Assembly (NCBI RefSeq): GCF_005221325.1
Contig: NZ_CP039889.1
Span: 930,001-994,000, forward strand
Length of the DNA: 64,000 nt
Direction: 5' to 3'
Source: Agrobacterium tumefaciens
GTDB taxonomy: Bacteria; Pseudomonadota; Alphaproteobacteria; Rhizobiales; Rhizobiaceae
Both the position numbers and the translations under genes were made by a program. Below the pieces are notes generated by a model. That model searched no databases, was not told the DNA's origin, and saw only the letters and a program-made list of their open reading frames with translations. This document shows, piece after piece, positions 39,743 to 52,287 of the stretch. The stretch's first letter is position 1; each line of letters starts with the position of its first letter.

Positions 39743-40588
39743 TTATTTGTAAACGGCAGGCTGCAGCGGAATATCGGCAGGCGGCATGTACTGCGCGGTA
39801 TCGCAGCCATTGAAGACATAACGGCCACCGACACGCACTTCGTGCGAATAAAGGCCCTTGTCACGGCCCGGACCGCCATTATTCTCGTAACCGAACATGT
39901 CACCCTTGTTGATGTGGCGGAAACGATAGCCGACATCCGCCTTCAGGTTACAGGTAACGTCAATGGAGGCGCCGGCCATCAGGGCGTAGGCGAAGCGCCA
40001 CTTGCCCTTGCCGCCATGCTCGGTGGTCGGATCGCAGCCGAGGCCGCTTGTGCTGCACGAGGTGTTGCGCAGCTTGTCCCATTTGACATAGGAGCCGCCG
40101 ATGCCGCCGCCGACATAAGGCGTGATGCGACCGTAAGTTCCGAGATCGACATAGGCATTCGCCATGAGCGTATAAGCCCGCAGCGCACTGAGGTCCGCCG
40201 AGACACAGGGACCGGTAACGGAGCCGCATTCACCGCTCGTTGAACCACGGAAATCCGACTTACCCATATAGTCAAACGTCACGTCACTGCGAAAATAGTT
40301 GTTGAACTGATAACCGACACCGGCACCGATGATATAACTATCCTTCATCGTCGCGGTGTCAAAATCCCTCAGATCACCACTCGGTCCACCCTGATAATAA
40401 TGGGCGCCGCGCAGCTTGTTGAAGGAATAACCAACATCGCCGCGCAGATACCAGCCGCTTGCCTGGGTGATCGCAACCTCGGGTGCCTCGACATAGGCAG
40501 GTGCTGGCTCGGCTTGATAAAGATCGGCAGCAATAGCACTGGTGCCGGTCAGCAGGACGGCCAGAAATCCGGCCAGGGCGTTTTTCAT
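39743..40588 (-). CDS. Outer membrane beta-barrel protein (Omp25/RopB-like), 281 aa
   Basis: ATG at 40588 follows GGAG with eight bases between; a GTG three codons earlier is less likely. A signal peptide (residues 1-21, ending TSAIAADL) precedes an eight-stranded barrel of the porin_2/OmpA-like beta-barrel family of Rhizobiales: GWYLRGDVGYSFNK, later YVDLGTYGRITPYVGGGIGGSY, ending in a strand with YVFNGCD. Four cysteines in the extracellular loops are notable. Such proteins are abundant surface proteins in Agrobacterium and Brucella. It is a single gene with its own terminator. Confidence 0.9.
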   Translation of the reverse strand: MKNALAGFLAVLLTGTSAIAADLYQAEPAPAYVEAPEVAITQASGWYLRGDVGYSFNKLRGAHYYQGGPSGDLRDFDTATMKDSYIIGAGVGYQFNNYFRSDVTFDYMGKSDFRGSTSGECGSVTGPCVSADLSALRAYTLMANAYVDLGTYGRITPYVGGGIGGSYVKWDKLRNTSCSTSGLGCDPTTEHGGKGKWRFAYALMAGASIDVTCNLKADVGYRFRHINKGDMFGYENNGGPGRDKGLYSHEVRVGGRYVFNGCDTAQYMPPADIPLQPAVYK

Positions 40589-40720
40589 GACTTCCACTCC
40601 AGAAGAGGCACGTGCGTTTTCGGCAGCAGATGCCAGTGAACTGTTCAGTCATGGAGATTGACGTAAAATGGTTAAGTCCCGATTAACCACGATCATTCAC
40701 TATATTTATTAGCGAATACT

Positions 40721-40752
40721 AAAAGAAAAAGCCGACCTCGGGGCCGGCTTCT
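40721..40752 (-). terminator. Intrinsic terminator of glmM
   Basis: On the reverse strand GCCGGCC (from 40748-40742) and GGTCGGC (from 40737-40731) make a 7-bp stem followed by TTTTTCTTTT, 25 bases after the glmM stop. Confidence 0.8.
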
Positions 40753-40776
40753 TTCTTTCGTCACTGTTGCGGCAAC

Positions 40777-42129
40777 TCACGCGGCCGAGCGGGCGCTGGA
40801 GATGACGCCGACGAGATCGTTGACGATCTTTTCCACCTTCGCACTGTCGTCGCCCTCCGCCATGACGCGGATCAGCGGCTCCGTGCCGGAAGGACGGATG
40901 ACGAGGCGGCCATTATTGGCCAGCGCACTTTCCGCATCGGCAATCGCCTGCAGCACGACGGGATTTTCCAGCGGCTTGCCGCCGGAAATGCGCACATTCT
41001 TCAAGAGCTGCGGCACAGGCTCAAATTTGCGGCACACTTCGCTAACGGTGAGGCCGGAGCGCTTGACCTTGGCGAGAACCTGCAAGGCCGCGACAAGACC
41101 GTCGCCGGTCGTGCCATAATCCGAGAGCACGATATGGCCGGACTGTTCACCGCCGACGTTGAAATTGTGGTTGCGCATATGCTCGACGACATAACGGTCA
41201 CCAACCTTGGTGCGGGCAAGGGTAAGCCCCTTGTCTCCCAGGAAACGTTCCAGGCCGAGATTGGACATGACGGTCGCGACGATACCACCGCCGCGCAGCG
41301 TGTTATCGGCGGCCCAGCTATCGGCGATAACGGCCATCAGCTGGTCGCCATCAACGATCTCGCCGCGCTCATCGACGATGATGACCCGGTCCGCATCGCC
41401 ATCGAGCGCGATGCCGATATCGGCCCGTACCTCATGCACCTTCTTCTGCAGTGCTTCCGGGTGGGTCGAACCGCATTCGAGATTGATGTTGATGCCGTTC
41501 GGCTCATTGCCGATGGTGACGACTTCCGCGCCGAGTTCCCAGAGCGCTGCGGGCGCCACCTTGTAGGCAGCACCATTGGCGCAGTCGATGGCGATCCTGA
41601 GCCCGCTCAGCGTCACATCACGCGGCAGGGTGCGTTTGACGAATTCGATGTAGCGATAGATATCACCATCCACGCGCTTGGCACGGCCGATTTCGGCCGG
41701 CTTGGCCAGCTGGGCATAGATATCCTTGTCGAGAAGATCCTCAATCTCCAGCTCCAGCTCGTCGGAGAGCTTGTAGCCATCGGGACCAAAAAGCTTGATG
41801 CCGTTATCGGAGAAAGGGTTGTGCGAGGCGGAGATCATCACACCGATATCCGCGCGAAGCGAGCGGGTCAGCATGGCAACGGCCGGCGTTGGGATAGGGC
41901 CGAGCAGGAAAACATCGAGACCGGCTGCGGTGAAACCCGCAACCAGCGCATTTTCCAGCATGTAGCCGGAAAGGCGCGTATCCTTGCCGATCACGACACG
42001 GTGGCGATGATGGCCGCGACGGAAAATCGTCCCGACGGCAATACCCACGCGCATCGCCAGGTCAGGTGTCATGGGAAAGACGTTCGATTGTCCGCGGATA
42101 CCATCGGTTCCGAAATAACGGCGTGCCAT
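40777..42129 (-). CDS. glmM: Phosphoglucosamine mutase GlmM, 450 aa
   Basis: GlmM interconverts glucosamine-6-phosphate and glucosamine-1-phosphate for UDP-GlcNAc synthesis. The chosen start at 42129 ([13 protein letters not shown]) has GGAG upstream and is the normal start; a longer frame exists but is not needed. The phosphoserine is Ser102 in ISASHNPF. A metal loop (DGDADR) and a C-terminal phosphate-binding [11 protein letters not shown] are present. It lies directly after ftsH in the same direction, the order seen in many Proteobacteria, but each has its own terminator. Confidence 0.97.
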   Translation of the reverse strand: MARRYFGTDGIRGQSNVFPMTPDLAMRVGIAVGTIFRRGHHRHRVVIGKDTRLSGYMLENALVAGFTAAGLDVFLLGPIPTPAVAMLTRSLRADIGVMISASHNPFSDNGIKLFGPDGYKLSDELELEIEDLLDKDIYAQLAKPAEIGRAKRVDGDIYRYIEFVKRTLPRDVTLSGLRIAIDCANGAAYKVAPAALWELGAEVVTIGNEPNGININLECGSTHPEALQKKVHEVRADIGIALDGDADRVIIVDERGEIVDGDQLMAVIADSWAADNTLRGGGIVATVMSNLGLERFLGDKGLTLARTKVGDRYVVEHMRNHNFNVGGEQSGHIVLSDYGTTGDGLVAALQVLAKVKRSGLTVSEVCRKFEPVPQLLKNVRISGGKPLENPVVLQAIADAESALANNGRLVIRPSGTEPLIRVMAEGDDSAKVEKIVNDLVGVISSARSAA

Positions 42130-42262
42130 TTGAACTCCAAATCTCTCGGGCATTCCGGCGAAAGATAAAAATAGCCGGAAGCGTTTTTGGCTAGATGCCA
42201 CAAACCACGATAAACAGCACGTAAATTACCGCAAAAATGGCTTATATCTTGTTACCAAAATG

Positions 42263-42294
42263 AAAAGGCCACCCGGAAGCCCGGATGGCCTTTT
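42263..42294 (-). terminator. Intrinsic terminator of ftsH
   Basis: AAAAGGCCACCCGG (42263-42276) pairs with CCGGATGGCCTTTT (42281-42294), a 14-bp stem with one mismatch or wobble and a four-base loop. On the reverse strand it ends in TTTTCATTTT, just after the ftsH stop. Its symmetry makes it functional in both directions. Confidence 0.85.
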
Positions 42295-42318
42295 ACAATC
42301 ATTCATTCGCGCAGGCGA

Positions 42319-44283
<1,965 letters not shown>

Positions 44284-44437
44284 CGAACTCCCCGAACTCA
44301 CACGGACATATCTGCTGCCCGCCATTATGTGCCCCTAACATAAGGACGACATATGCCGTTGCCAAGGCAAAGCGCATTATCTGATGCGTTTTGGTGTAAA
44401 AACTATTCCAAGGCAATTCACGAAAAAGAGGCCGGAT

Positions 44438-45772
44438 TTAAACCGGTGGCTGTGGATAGGCCGGTCGTCCGAATAAATTGGCGATTGCATCCGCCAACTC
44501 AAGGTCGAAACGCGGCAGGAAAAGATCGAAAGGGGCGAGCCTTGGCGTGACGATGGTAACCTCCGGTACGGAAGCCCGCTCTTCACTCGCTGCGACAATT
44601 TGCGGCAGACCCGCCATTGCCGGCTTCGCCACCCCGGCGGGCGCCGATGGAAAGAGCGCCGCGGCCTGCGCAGCGGTACTCGCCCTGCCCGCCGCAACAT
44701 CAATTGAAAAGTCCGATCCGTTTCTTACCAGGAAACGATCATCCCAAAGGGCCTGGCCGGAACGCTCGATCTGAAGCTCCGGCAGGTTTCGCTGCTCACG
44801 GAAAATATAAAGCCCGTCCCGCCGGCGGTCGAGCAGAACCCGGCCAACCGTCATCCGCCCGTTTTCACCTGTCTTGAGAAAGCGAAGAACGCGCTCCATG
44901 CTGCTTGCAGCCGGGAAATAAGATCTGCCACCAAGCGTGGCGATCAACGCCGCCAGTCCATGCCGAAACTCGGGAAGATCGGGGTTGATGCTATCACCAG
45001 CCAATCTGGCAAGGGCGGCATGAAAAACCTGCGCACGTTCGCGCAGGAAAACGGCTGTTCTTTCGGAAAGGGCCCGCCTTCTGACGGCAACGCTCTCATT
45101 GAGCGCGATCGGAGCGTGAGGCAGCGTCTGGCGCACACGGACCCGCTCATATCTGATATTTTCATTGCTCGGATCATCCAGCCAATGCCGCGAGCGTGAC
45201 GACACGTAGTCGCGGATCGCCTGTCTTTCACAGGCGAGGAATGGCCGCATGATCCAGAGACGTGCATCGTATAAAACCGCATCCGCCATGCCGGAGAGGC
45301 CGAGATTGTCACTGCCGCCGCTGCGGGCGGCGCGCATCGCCACGGTTTCGCGCTGGTCGCCGATCGTATGCCCGGTCACGACAAGATCGGCGCGCACCTC
45401 CCGGGCAACATCGGCAATCAGGCGATAACGCGCAAGCCGGGACGCTTCAGAAAGGCCGGAAGTCGGTTTGGCGCCATCCCATCGGCGTGTGGTGTGGGGA
45501 ATTCCGAGTTCGGCGCAAAGCATGGCAACCTTGCGCGCCTCATCGGCGGATTCCGGTCTCAGCGCATGATCGACCGTGACGGCGGAAAGTCGCAAACCGT
45601 CGTCATTAACCGCTTTTACTTCTTGTAATGCCAGCAACAGACCGGTGGAGTCGCTGCCGCCTGAGATTGCAACGAGAATATGGGTGGGTTTGCGGAGATT
45701 TTCGACAAAAGACCTCGCCGCGGCAAGCGGCGCAATTGTCTTTTCATCGGGAATGCGGGCATCAATCGGCAT
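44438..45772 (-). CDS. tilS: tRNA(Ile)-lysidine synthetase TilS, 444 aa
   Basis: TilS joins lysine to C34 of tRNA-Ile2(CAT), changing its reading from AUG to AUA. The PP-loop SGGSDS lies at residues 37-42. The early [13 protein letters not shown] and later [15 protein letters not shown] motifs are typical. The C-terminal domain is shorter and more variable. Its gene comes between cpoB and ftsH, the same local order as in other Rhizobiaceae. Its presence bears on the identity of CAT-anticodon tRNAs in this genome. Confidence 0.95.
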   Translation of the reverse strand: MPIDARIPDEKTIAPLAAARSFVENLRKPTHILVAISGGSDSTGLLLALQEVKAVNDDGLRLSAVTVDHALRPESADEARKVAMLCAELGIPHTTRRWDGAKPTSGLSEASRLARYRLIADVAREVRADLVVTGHTIGDQRETVAMRAARSGGSDNLGLSGMADAVLYDARLWIMRPFLACERQAIRDYVSSRSRHWLDDPSNENIRYERVRVRQTLPHAPIALNESVAVRRRALSERTAVFLRERAQVFHAALARLAGDSINPDLPEFRHGLAALIATLGGRSYFPAASSMERVLRFLKTGENGRMTVGRVLLDRRRDGLYIFREQRNLPELQIERSGQALWDDRFLVRNGSDFSIDVAAGRASTAAQAAALFPSAPAGVAKPAMAGLPQIVAASEERASVPEVTIVTPRLAPFDLFLPRFDLELADAIANLFGRPAYPQPPV

Positions 45773-45796
45773 GGAACACCCGCGACGCAGGAAAAA

Positions 45797-46813
45797 TCAG
45801 CAGCTCAGCCGTTTCTGTTCGCTGGCAACCTTGCTCAGCACGGTCTTCGAGGCATTGGGATAACGCTTCGGCACCTCGCGCAGCGTGGCGCAGGCGGTTT
45901 CGGTATTGTCGAGAGCGGCAAGCGACATGCCGAGCTTCATCAGCATTTCCGGCGCCTTCGGAGATTTGCCATAGGCCTGATGACCGTTGAGGAAGGTCTT
46001 CGCCGCCTCATTGAACTTGCCCTGCGAATATTGCGCCTCACCGAGCCAGAAACTCGCATCCGCGGCCTTCGTGCCCTTGGGATAACCCTGCAGATACTGC
46101 TGGAAGCCCTGCTCCGCCAGCTTGTAGTCTCCGGAAAGCACATGGCCATAAGCGGCCTGATAGATATCGCCCTCGCTGGTCAGCGCCGCCGTGTTGACCG
46201 GATCGGTCTTGCGGGTGCCATTACCGCTTGTCACGCCGGGAAGGCTGCCGGAGGAGTTGTTGGCGCCCTGATTCAGCGTGCCGCCGACAGGCATTCCCTT
46301 GGAATCAAGCTCGATGGAGCCAAGCGTTGTTTCTCCCGGCGCAGCTGTCGAAGCGCTGGAGGAAGCAGGCGGAGAAACGGAAGCGCCACCCTCAGGTGGC
46401 GTTTCGATGATCGTTGCAACGTCGTCGGTCGGCGGCGTGGCCGGATTGACCGGACTGGCTTCCGCCTTCTTTTTCGGTGCAGCGGTCGGGCTTGCACCCT
46501 TGCCGCCGGCATTGCCGCCTTCCAGTTCCTGGAAGCGGAACTCGTTGTCTTCCTGCGCCTTACGGATCGTTTCCTGCATCTGCAGAAGCTGGAAGCTCAT
46601 TTCTTCGATGCGGCCATTGAGCTGCCGGATCTGTTCTTCAAGCTGCTGAACCTTATAGGCTTCATTGGCCTGAACCCGCACAATCGGGGGCTGCTGAGAG
46701 TTGATCGTGCCGAAGCTACCCCCCGCACCGAACAGCGGACCCGAAACGGCTGTGCCGCTCAAGCCGGTGCAGGCTGCAAGCCCCAGCATTCCCGCCACGA
46801 CAAGTTTCTTCAT
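45797..46813 (-). CDS. cpoB: Tol-Pal system protein CpoB/YbgF, 338 aa
   Basis: A signal peptide (residues 1-24, KKLVVAGMLGLAACTGLSG) leads to a coiled coil near residues 45-95 (EAYKVQQLEEQIRQLNGRIEEM). A disordered Ser/Thr/Pro-rich linker follows, then C-terminal TPR repeats from about 210 (DIYQAAYGHVLSGDYKLAEQ). CpoB coordinates outer membrane constriction with septal peptidoglycan synthesis. It is the last gene of the tol-pal cluster, following pal, and ends 25 bases before tilS. The coil and TPR order is the family norm. Confidence 0.93.
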   Translation of the reverse strand: MKKLVVAGMLGLAACTGLSGTAVSGPLFGAGGSFGTINSQQPPIVRVQANEAYKVQQLEEQIRQLNGRIEEMSFQLLQMQETIRKAQEDNEFRFQELEGGNAGGKGASPTAAPKKKAEASPVNPATPPTDDVATIIETPPEGGASVSPPASSSASTAAPGETTLGSIELDSKGMPVGGTLNQGANNSSGSLPGVTSGNGTRKTDPVNTAALTSEGDIYQAAYGHVLSGDYKLAEQGFQQYLQGYPKGTKAADASFWLGEAQYSQGKFNEAAKTFLNGHQAYGKSPKAPEMLMKLGMSLAALDNTETACATLREVPKRYPNASKTVLSKVASEQKRLSC

Positions 46814-46910
46814 CTCATTCGTCCTGCCTTAACTGATTTGCACCGGAATGGCGCAAGCCGGATTTTTTCCATATCAACCGAAAAAGCAACTTAACTTCGG
46901 CCAAACTATG

Positions 46911-46944
46911 AAAAAAACAAAAGGCGGCCCGAAGACCGCCTTTC
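46911..46944 (-). terminator. Intrinsic terminator of pal
   Basis: On the reverse strand AAAGGCGG (from 46943) and CCGCCTTT (to 46920) form an 8-bp stem followed by TGTTTTTTT. It separates pal from cpoB. Confidence 0.83.
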
Positions 46945-46971
46945 ATTCACGTTCACAATCACGTCAGGCAA

Positions 46972-47505
46972 TTACATGCCCGCGCCACCGAGAACCGTCA
47001 CAGCGCGCCGGTTCTGGGACCAGCAGGAAATGTCGTCGCAAACCGCGACCGGCTTTTCCTTACCGTAGGAGATGGTCTTCATGCGGCTTGCCGGAACGCC
47101 CTGGGAAGCCAGGAAGTCACGGGTTGCAGCGGCACGACGGGCGCCGAGCGCCAGGTTGTATTCACGCGTACCGCGTTCGTCGGCATGGCCTTCGACGGTG
47201 ATGGCGTAGTTCGGGTAACGGGCCAGCCACTGGGCCTGACGCTGCAGGGTCTGCTGGGCGTCGGCGCGGATCGAGGTGGAGTCGGTGTCGAAGAAGATGC
47301 GGTCGCCGACATTGACCGTGAAGTCCTGCTGGGAGCCCGGCGTTGCGGAGCCCGCGCCACCAAGGCCAAGTTCACCGGCGCTGTTCGGCATGTTCTTCTT
47401 GTTCGCGCAGCCTGCAAGAGCAAGCGCGAGCGTCATGGCGATGACAGCCGGGTTACGGGCCAGTTTCTGCATGGGGCTGAGTGCCGAAATGTGTGTACGG
47501 CTCAT
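46972..47505 (-). CDS. pal: Peptidoglycan-associated lipoprotein Pal, 177 aa
   Basis: An N-terminal hydrophobic stretch ends in lipobox LAGC (Cys33), giving an outer membrane lipoprotein. Residues 60-175 are an OmpA-like domain with the peptidoglycan-binding TVEGHADERGTREYNLALGARR. Pal tethers the outer membrane to the wall and is positioned by TolB and TolA. It is downstream of tolB but separated by a strong terminator and 200 bases, so it may also have its own promoter. The first methionine gives a long n-region; a start at Met12 is possible. Confidence 0.96.
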   Translation of the reverse strand: MSRTHISALSPMQKLARNPAVIAMTLALALAGCANKKNMPNSAGELGLGGAGSATPGSQQDFTVNVGDRIFFDTDSTSIRADAQQTLQRQAQWLARYPNYAITVEGHADERGTREYNLALGARRAAATRDFLASQGVPASRMKTISYGKEKPVAVCDDISCWSQNRRAVTVLGGAGM

Positions 47506-47659
47506 CGCCGGTCTCTCCTTAGGATTTCAATAACGTTGCTGGACACTAACTGATCGCGGTTAATAGCCGACAAACGCTTATGGTTAACAAAAAGGAAATG
47601 TCCCGCTTTTTTGCTCCCTCACAACACTTTGCGGCAAGAAAGAGGCGCACGTCCCTGTG

Positions 47660-47706
47660 GTATCAAGTAAAACGTGACGGCGCCGGTTCATGCCGGCGCC
47701 GTCACG
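47660..47706 (-). terminator. Strong intrinsic terminator of tolB
   Basis: CGTGACGGCGCCGG (47673-47686) and CCGGCGCCGTCACG (47693-47706) make a perfect 14-bp stem, loop TTCATG. On the reverse strand it is followed by TTTTACTT. It lies ten bases after the tolB stop. Confidence 0.88.
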
Positions 47707-47715
47707 GCAGTCATA

Positions 47716-49023
47716 TCAATCCAGAAGCGGCGACCATGCCGGATCCGAAGCGAAGGTCGGTGTCTTGATGAGCTGTTCGTTGTAGCCCGTCAGGTCGATC
47801 GAATAGAGCTGCGGACCACCCGCACCGGCGTTCTGGCGGAAGAACATCAGTACGCGGCCGTTGGGCGCCCAGGTGGGACCTTCATTGTGGAAGCCGCTGG
47901 TCAGGATGCGTTCGCCCGAACCGTCGGTCTTCATCACGCCAATCGAGAACTTGCCGCCCGACTGCTTGGTAAAGGCGATCAGATCGCCGCGCGGAGACCA
48001 TACCGGCGTGGAATAGGAACCATCACCGAAGGAAACACGCTGCTGGCCGGAGCCGTCGGCATTCATGACGTAAATCTGCTGGCGCCCGCCGCGGTCGCTT
48101 TCAAAGGCGACACGCTGACCGTCAGGCGAATAGGAAGGCGCGGTATCGATCGCCGCCGTATTCGTCAGGCGCGTCGTGGTGCGCGAGCGCAGGTCCATGG
48201 TGTAGATATTGGCGTTGCCGTCCTGCTGAAGGCTCATGATGACCTTCTGTCCGTCAGGCGAGAAGCGTGGCGAGAACGTCATGCCGGGGAAGTTGCCGAC
48301 AACTTCACGCTGTCCGGTTTCCAGCTGCAGCAGGTAAACGCGCGGCTGCTGGCCTTCGAAGGACATGTAGGTCACTTCCTGGCGGTTAGGAGAGAAACGC
48401 GGCGTCAGAACAATGTCGTTCGAATTGGTGAGGTTGCGGACGTTGAAACCGTCCTGGTCCATGATCGACAGCTGGCGCTTGCGGGCCGTCTTCGGGCCGC
48501 TTTCGGAGACAAAAACGACGCGGGTGTCGAAATAGCCCTTTTCACCGGTGACGCGCTCGTAGATGGCATCGGCGATGATATGGGCAACACGACGCCAGTT
48601 TTCTGGCTGGGTGAAGAATTGCTGTCCAGACAACTGCTGACCGGCGAAAGTATCCCACAGACGGAATTCGGCACGCAGACGACCGTCGCTCTCACGCGTC
48701 ACGCGGCCCGTAACGAGCGCCTGTGCGTTGATGACCTTCCAGTCCTCAAAACGCGGCTGCTGATCCGGATTGCTGATCTTTTCGATGAAGGCATTCTTGT
48801 TCACCGGCGCAAAAAGACCGGAACGCTGCAGGTCGGCAGCGATGACGGCCGAAACCTGCGCACCGATGCCATCGCTCGACATAAAGTCGGTGATGGCGAT
48901 GGGCAAGGGCTCGACGTTACCCTTGTTGATGTTGATTTCCACCCGCGCAAAAGCCGGTGCGGAGAAAACCGACATGAGGGCCGCGACAGCGAGCACCAGC
49001 CGGATCGGCGAAAATATCTTCAT
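47716..49023 (-). CDS. tolB: Tol-Pal translocation protein TolB, 435 aa
   Basis: A signal peptide ([26 protein letters not shown], cut here to its pattern) leads to a periplasmic alpha/beta domain and a six-bladed WD40-like propeller with repeated FSPDGQ and WSPRGD motifs. TolB links Pal to TolA. I chose 49023 because it gives the clean signal peptide and has AAAGG upstream. An in-frame ATG at 49047 overlaps the tolA stop as ATGA and would add eight residues by coupled translation; both are possible. Confidence 0.95.
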   Translation of the reverse strand: MKIFSPIRLVLAVAALMSVFSAPAFARVEININKGNVEPLPIAITDFMSSDGIGAQVSAVIAADLQRSGLFAPVNKNAFIEKISNPDQQPRFEDWKVINAQALVTGRVTRESDGRLRAEFRLWDTFAGQQLSGQQFFTQPENWRRVAHIIADAIYERVTGEKGYFDTRVVFVSESGPKTARKRQLSIMDQDGFNVRNLTNSNDIVLTPRFSPNRQEVTYMSFEGQQPRVYLLQLETGQREVVGNFPGMTFSPRFSPDGQKVIMSLQQDGNANIYTMDLRSRTTTRLTNTAAIDTAPSYSPDGQRVAFESDRGGRQQIYVMNADGSGQQRVSFGDGSYSTPVWSPRGDLIAFTKQSGGKFSIGVMKTDGSGERILTSGFHNEGPTWAPNGRVLMFFRQNAGAGGPQLYSIDLTGYNEQLIKTPTFASDPAWSPLLD

Positions 49024-49043
49024 GTTGCCAGGCCTTTCAGCAT

Positions 49044-50213
49044 TCATAGCAATTCACTGGGATCGAAGTTCACAACGACTTCGTTCCATGCATCATATTT
49101 GTCGGCAGGAAGGTTCGTGAACGGAGCAGAACGCATGATGGCGCGATAAGCTCCGCCGGAAAGAGCACGGCGCGTTCCCTCGGAACCACCCGTTGCCTCG
49201 ATCTCGGGCCTGCCGATGATGGTCCCATCACGGTCAAGCTTCATGGTGACCCGAACGCGAACGTCCGAAGCATCCACCATGCCGGGAATGATCTGCCAGT
49301 TCTTCTGGATCGCGCCTCGAAGCGCATCCATTTCTGTCTGGCTGAGCGTCGAGCCGCCGGTCGATTTTTTGCCGCCAAGGGCTGCCTGCTGGGTGGAGCG
49401 CTTGGCGCCGCCCCCGGAGGGCGCCTGCTTGTTCAACAGGGCAGCAACGTCGTCAGCGTTGAAATCGCTTTCCTTCGAGGAAGCGGATTTCGCCGTTTCC
49501 TGCTTCTTTTCGCCGGGCTTCTTGTCGGAAGGCTTATCCGTCGACTTTGCCTGGTCCGGCTTCTTTTCAGCCGGTTTTTCGGCCGGTTTCTGTTCGGCGG
49601 GCTTGGTCTCGGCCTGTTTCGGCTCCTCCGGCTTCGGTGGCTCAGGCCTAGAATTCGGGCGTGGAACGTTCTGCGGCACGGGAATTTCGGCCGGCTCCTG
49701 CGTTGCCGGCGGCGGCTCCTCCGCCTTGGTTTCCTGCGGCGGCGGTTCCGTCTTCGGCTGCGGCGCTATTTCGGGCTTGGTCTGCGGCAAGGCGGCCATT
49801 TCCTGCGGCTTGGGGGCCGAGGTTTCTTCCTTGACGATTTCCTTCACCTCGTTCGCCTTGGTATCGACGACCGGCTGCGGCTTCTCCTGCTTGGGCGGGG
49901 CGGCTGCGGCGATATTGTCATTGGGCTTGGCGGTCGGGGTCGGAGGCGCTTCGATATCGGCGGTGTTGTTGCCGATATTCTGGGCATTCTCGATGATATC
50001 GGGACGCGTGGTCGGAACAGGGGCAGACTTCTCGGCTTTCGGCGCGTTCTTGTCGCCCTGCTGAATCTGGGTCAGTTCCTCGATCGGCACCAGCTCGACC
50101 GGCAGCGCCTCGGCCTGCGACACGTCGAGCGGTTCCGGCGAGCCCAGGGAGATGAGGGCGAAAGCCAGAAGCGACGCGTGCACGATCGCGGATGTGGTGA
50201 TGCTGCCCTTCAT
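49044..50213 (-). CDS. tolA: Tol-Pal protein TolA, 389 aa
   Basis: One N-terminal membrane segment (residues 7-25, [18 protein letters not shown]) is followed by a long Pro/Lys/Glu-rich periplasmic arm (residues 45-250, repeats such as [13 protein letters not shown]). The C-terminal TonB-like domain comes last (from about 290, [14 protein letters not shown]). TolA transmits proton-motive force from TolQR to TolB and Pal. It is encoded just downstream of tolR (nine bases) and its stop overlaps an upstream tolB ATG. Confidence 0.94.
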   Translation of the reverse strand: MKGSITTSAIVHASLLAFALISLGSPEPLDVSQAEALPVELVPIEELTQIQQGDKNAPKAEKSAPVPTTRPDIIENAQNIGNNTADIEAPPTPTAKPNDNIAAAAPPKQEKPQPVVDTKANEVKEIVKEETSAPKPQEMAALPQTKPEIAPQPKTEPPPQETKAEEPPPATQEPAEIPVPQNVPRPNSRPEPPKPEEPKQAETKPAEQKPAEKPAEKKPDQAKSTDKPSDKKPGEKKQETAKSASSKESDFNADDVAALLNKQAPSGGGAKRSTQQAALGGKKSTGGSTLSQTEMDALRGAIQKNWQIIPGMVDASDVRVRVTMKLDRDGTIIGRPEIEATGGSEGTRRALSGGAYRAIMRSAPFTNLPADKYDAWNEVVVNFDPSELL

Positions 50214-50222
50214 CTTTTTACG

Positions 50223-50681
50223 TCAATTGTCCTGTTTCTGCTGGGTCACGAGGCCGATATTCTTGAAGCCTGCCGCCTGGATACGCGCCATCACGTCGGC
50301 AACGACGCCATATGCGGCAACGGAATCCGCCCGCACGAAGATGCGTTCGTTATAACCCGTCGTGGCGATCGCCTGCAGCTTGTCTGCCACTTCGGCCGCC
50401 TGGATTTCCGTTTCCTGCAAATGAATCTGGCCATTGGCATTGACGGAAATCGTGATCGGCTGCGTGTCCGAGTTCAGAGCATTGGCGGAGGTCTGCGGCA
50501 GGTCGATCGGCACGCCGACCGTCATCATCGGCGCGGCCACCATGAAGATGATAAGCAGCACGAGCATGACGTCGACGAGCGGCGTCACGTTGATCTCGCT
50601 GATCGCGCCGCCTCTGCGCCGTCCGCCGCGCCCACCCCGGCGTCCACCGGAACCGCCGCTGCCACCTGCTGACATACCCAT
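50223..50681 (-). CDS. tolR: Tol-Pal protein TolR, 152 aa
   Basis: A Gly/Arg-rich N-terminus is followed by the membrane helix with the essential Asp (residues 26-50, ISEINVTPLVDVMLVLLIIF) and the VGVPIDLPQ motif of ExbD/TolR proteins. The periplasmic domain carries the conserved ISVNANGQIHLQ. With TolQ it forms the proton-driven motor for TolA. The gene lies 60 bases after tolQ and nine bases before tolA. Confidence 0.96.
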   Translation of the reverse strand: MGMSAGGSGGSGGRRGGRGGRRRGGAISEINVTPLVDVMLVLLIIFMVAAPMMTVGVPIDLPQTSANALNSDTQPITISVNANGQIHLQETEIQAAEVADKLQAIATTGYNERIFVRADSVAAYGVVADVMARIQAAGFKNIGLVTQQKQDN

Positions 50682-50741
50682 ATCATCTACTCCATTTTGC
50701 CTTGCGGCAAATTACTGCGCGGCATGTAAATTGGGGGCCGC

Positions 50742-51461
50742 TTATTGGGCGGCCTGCCGCGTCTGAAGTTTTTCATCGATCTGGCGCGACAGGATCGCGG
50801 AGAACTCGTCGGCAAAACCTTCCATGCGGGCGGAAAGCTTGTGCGCGTCGGCCGTGAACTTGTTATAGGCGATAACCGCCGGAATAGCCGCGACAAGGCC
50901 AATAGCCGTTGCCAGAAGTGCTTCGGCGATACCCGGCGCCACGACCGCAAGGTTGGTGGACTTCGAACCGGCGATTGCCTGGAATGAGGTCATGATACCA
51001 ACGACCGTACCGAAAAGACCGATGAAGGGACCCGCCGAACCGATGGTGGCGAGCGAACCGAGGCGGGCCTCGAATTGTTCGCCTTCACGGGCGATGGTCA
51101 CATCCATTGCCCGGTCGATACGCATCTGCAGACCGATGGGCGAACGCGCGCCGCGTTCGAATGATTTCTTCCATTCCCGCATGGCGGAAACGAAAATTGC
51201 CGCAAGACCGACGTTCTGGCGTTCCGCCAGCGTGCGATAAAGCTCCTCGAGCGACTGACCCGACCAGAACACCTGTTCGAACTGGTCGAACTGGCGCTTT
51301 GCCTTGCCGAAGCTTACGTATTTGTCGAAGACGATCGCCCACGTCCAGACCGAGGCGGCGATAAGTCCGATCATCACGAACTTCACGATGAAGCCCGCCT
51401 GCATAAACAGCGCCCAGAGACTTACATCGTGCGTCGCCGCTGCCAAACCTGCCTGTTCCAT
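50742..51461 (-). CDS. tolQ: Tol-Pal protein TolQ, 239 aa
   Basis: The start at 51461 (MEQAGLAAATHDVSLW) is the usual rhizobial one; an extension of 46 residues to 51599 is composition-poor and unlikely. Three membrane helices (about residues 18-40, 130-155 and 165-190) and the conserved GSAGPFIGLFGTVVGIM plus ALLATAIGLVAAIPAVIAYN mark the MotA/TolQ/ExbB proton channel. It heads the tolQ-tolR-tolA-tolB unit; 260 bases separate it from ybgC, so a promoter is likely in that gap. Confidence 0.96.
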   Translation of the reverse strand: MEQAGLAAATHDVSLWALFMQAGFIVKFVMIGLIAASVWTWAIVFDKYVSFGKAKRQFDQFEQVFWSGQSLEELYRTLAERQNVGLAAIFVSAMREWKKSFERGARSPIGLQMRIDRAMDVTIAREGEQFEARLGSLATIGSAGPFIGLFGTVVGIMTSFQAIAGSKSTNLAVVAPGIAEALLATAIGLVAAIPAVIAYNKFTADAHKLSARMEGFADEFSAILSRQIDEKLQTRQAAQ

Positions 51462-51722
51462 AAATATCCAATCCCCGAATCCAAACGCCCGGTACGGGAC
51501 CGGGCGATTCAAACGCGTGTTAACGCTCGAAGTCGTACGGCCGCAGCCGTTAACCCCTTTGCCATACCCCGATACTTGCCAGTAAGCCTTACTTGCCAAT
51601 AAATTTGGTGAAAGGAAGGCGTGCGCCGCACAAATGCCAGTTGCTAAAGTAAGACACCATTATGGTTAAAGGAGTGTTACAGCCGGGCCACGCCGGGTGG
51701 ATTTACTGGATCGGCCCGCCAA

Positions 51723-52163
51723 TTACTTCAGGAATTTTTCCGCAACCGTCTCCGGAAGCCGTCTTGGCCGGCCGTTGGCGTTGATAACGGCGATGATGAC
51801 CTTGGCGGCAACAAGCAGCGTTTCGCCGCGCCGAATTTCCTGATTGAGCACCATTTTCGCTCCGCCCGCCTTCTCGGTCACGGTGGTGATGGTCAACACG
51901 TCATCCATCCGCGCCGGCGTCTTGAAATCGATCTCCATGCGGTGAACAACGAAGACCAGACCCTCCTCGTCGGCGGTCAGAAGCGCGCTCTGTTCACAGC
52001 CGAGGCAACGCAGGTAATCGGTACGTCCGCGCTCAAGAAAATGCAGATAACGGGCGTGATAAACGAGGCCGGAGAAATCCGTGTCCTCATAATAAACCCG
52101 TTGCGTCAGGCGATGCCCATGTTCGATGAGTTCGCCTGAAAGCGGAACCACAAGCTCGCTCAT
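51723..52163 (-). CDS. ybgC: Acyl-CoA thioesterase YbgC, 146 aa
   Basis: The start at 52163 follows AAGGAG with six bases between, and replaces a longer frame. The hot-dog fold active site RVYYEDTDFSGLVYHARYLHFLE holds the catalytic Asp/Tyr of the 4HBT family. YbgC hydrolyses acyl-CoA, and is commonly encoded first in the tol-pal cluster, as here. It is followed by 260 bases before tolQ and preceded by a nudix gene. Confidence 0.94.
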   Translation of the reverse strand: MSELVVPLSGELIEHGHRLTQRVYYEDTDFSGLVYHARYLHFLERGRTDYLRCLGCEQSALLTADEEGLVFVVHRMEIDFKTPARMDDVLTITTVTEKAGGAKMVLNQEIRRGETLLVAAKVIIAVINANGRPRRLPETVAEKFLK

Positions 52164-52287
52164 AATGTCTCCTTGGAAATGTCGGCCGCATCGAAAAGGC
52201 GGCGCTGCTGAGCCGGCATCGCGACCCGCACGCTGAAAAGCCGCGGTTTCGGGTCCAGCCGGATCATGTGGCGTTCGGGCGCTGAAG

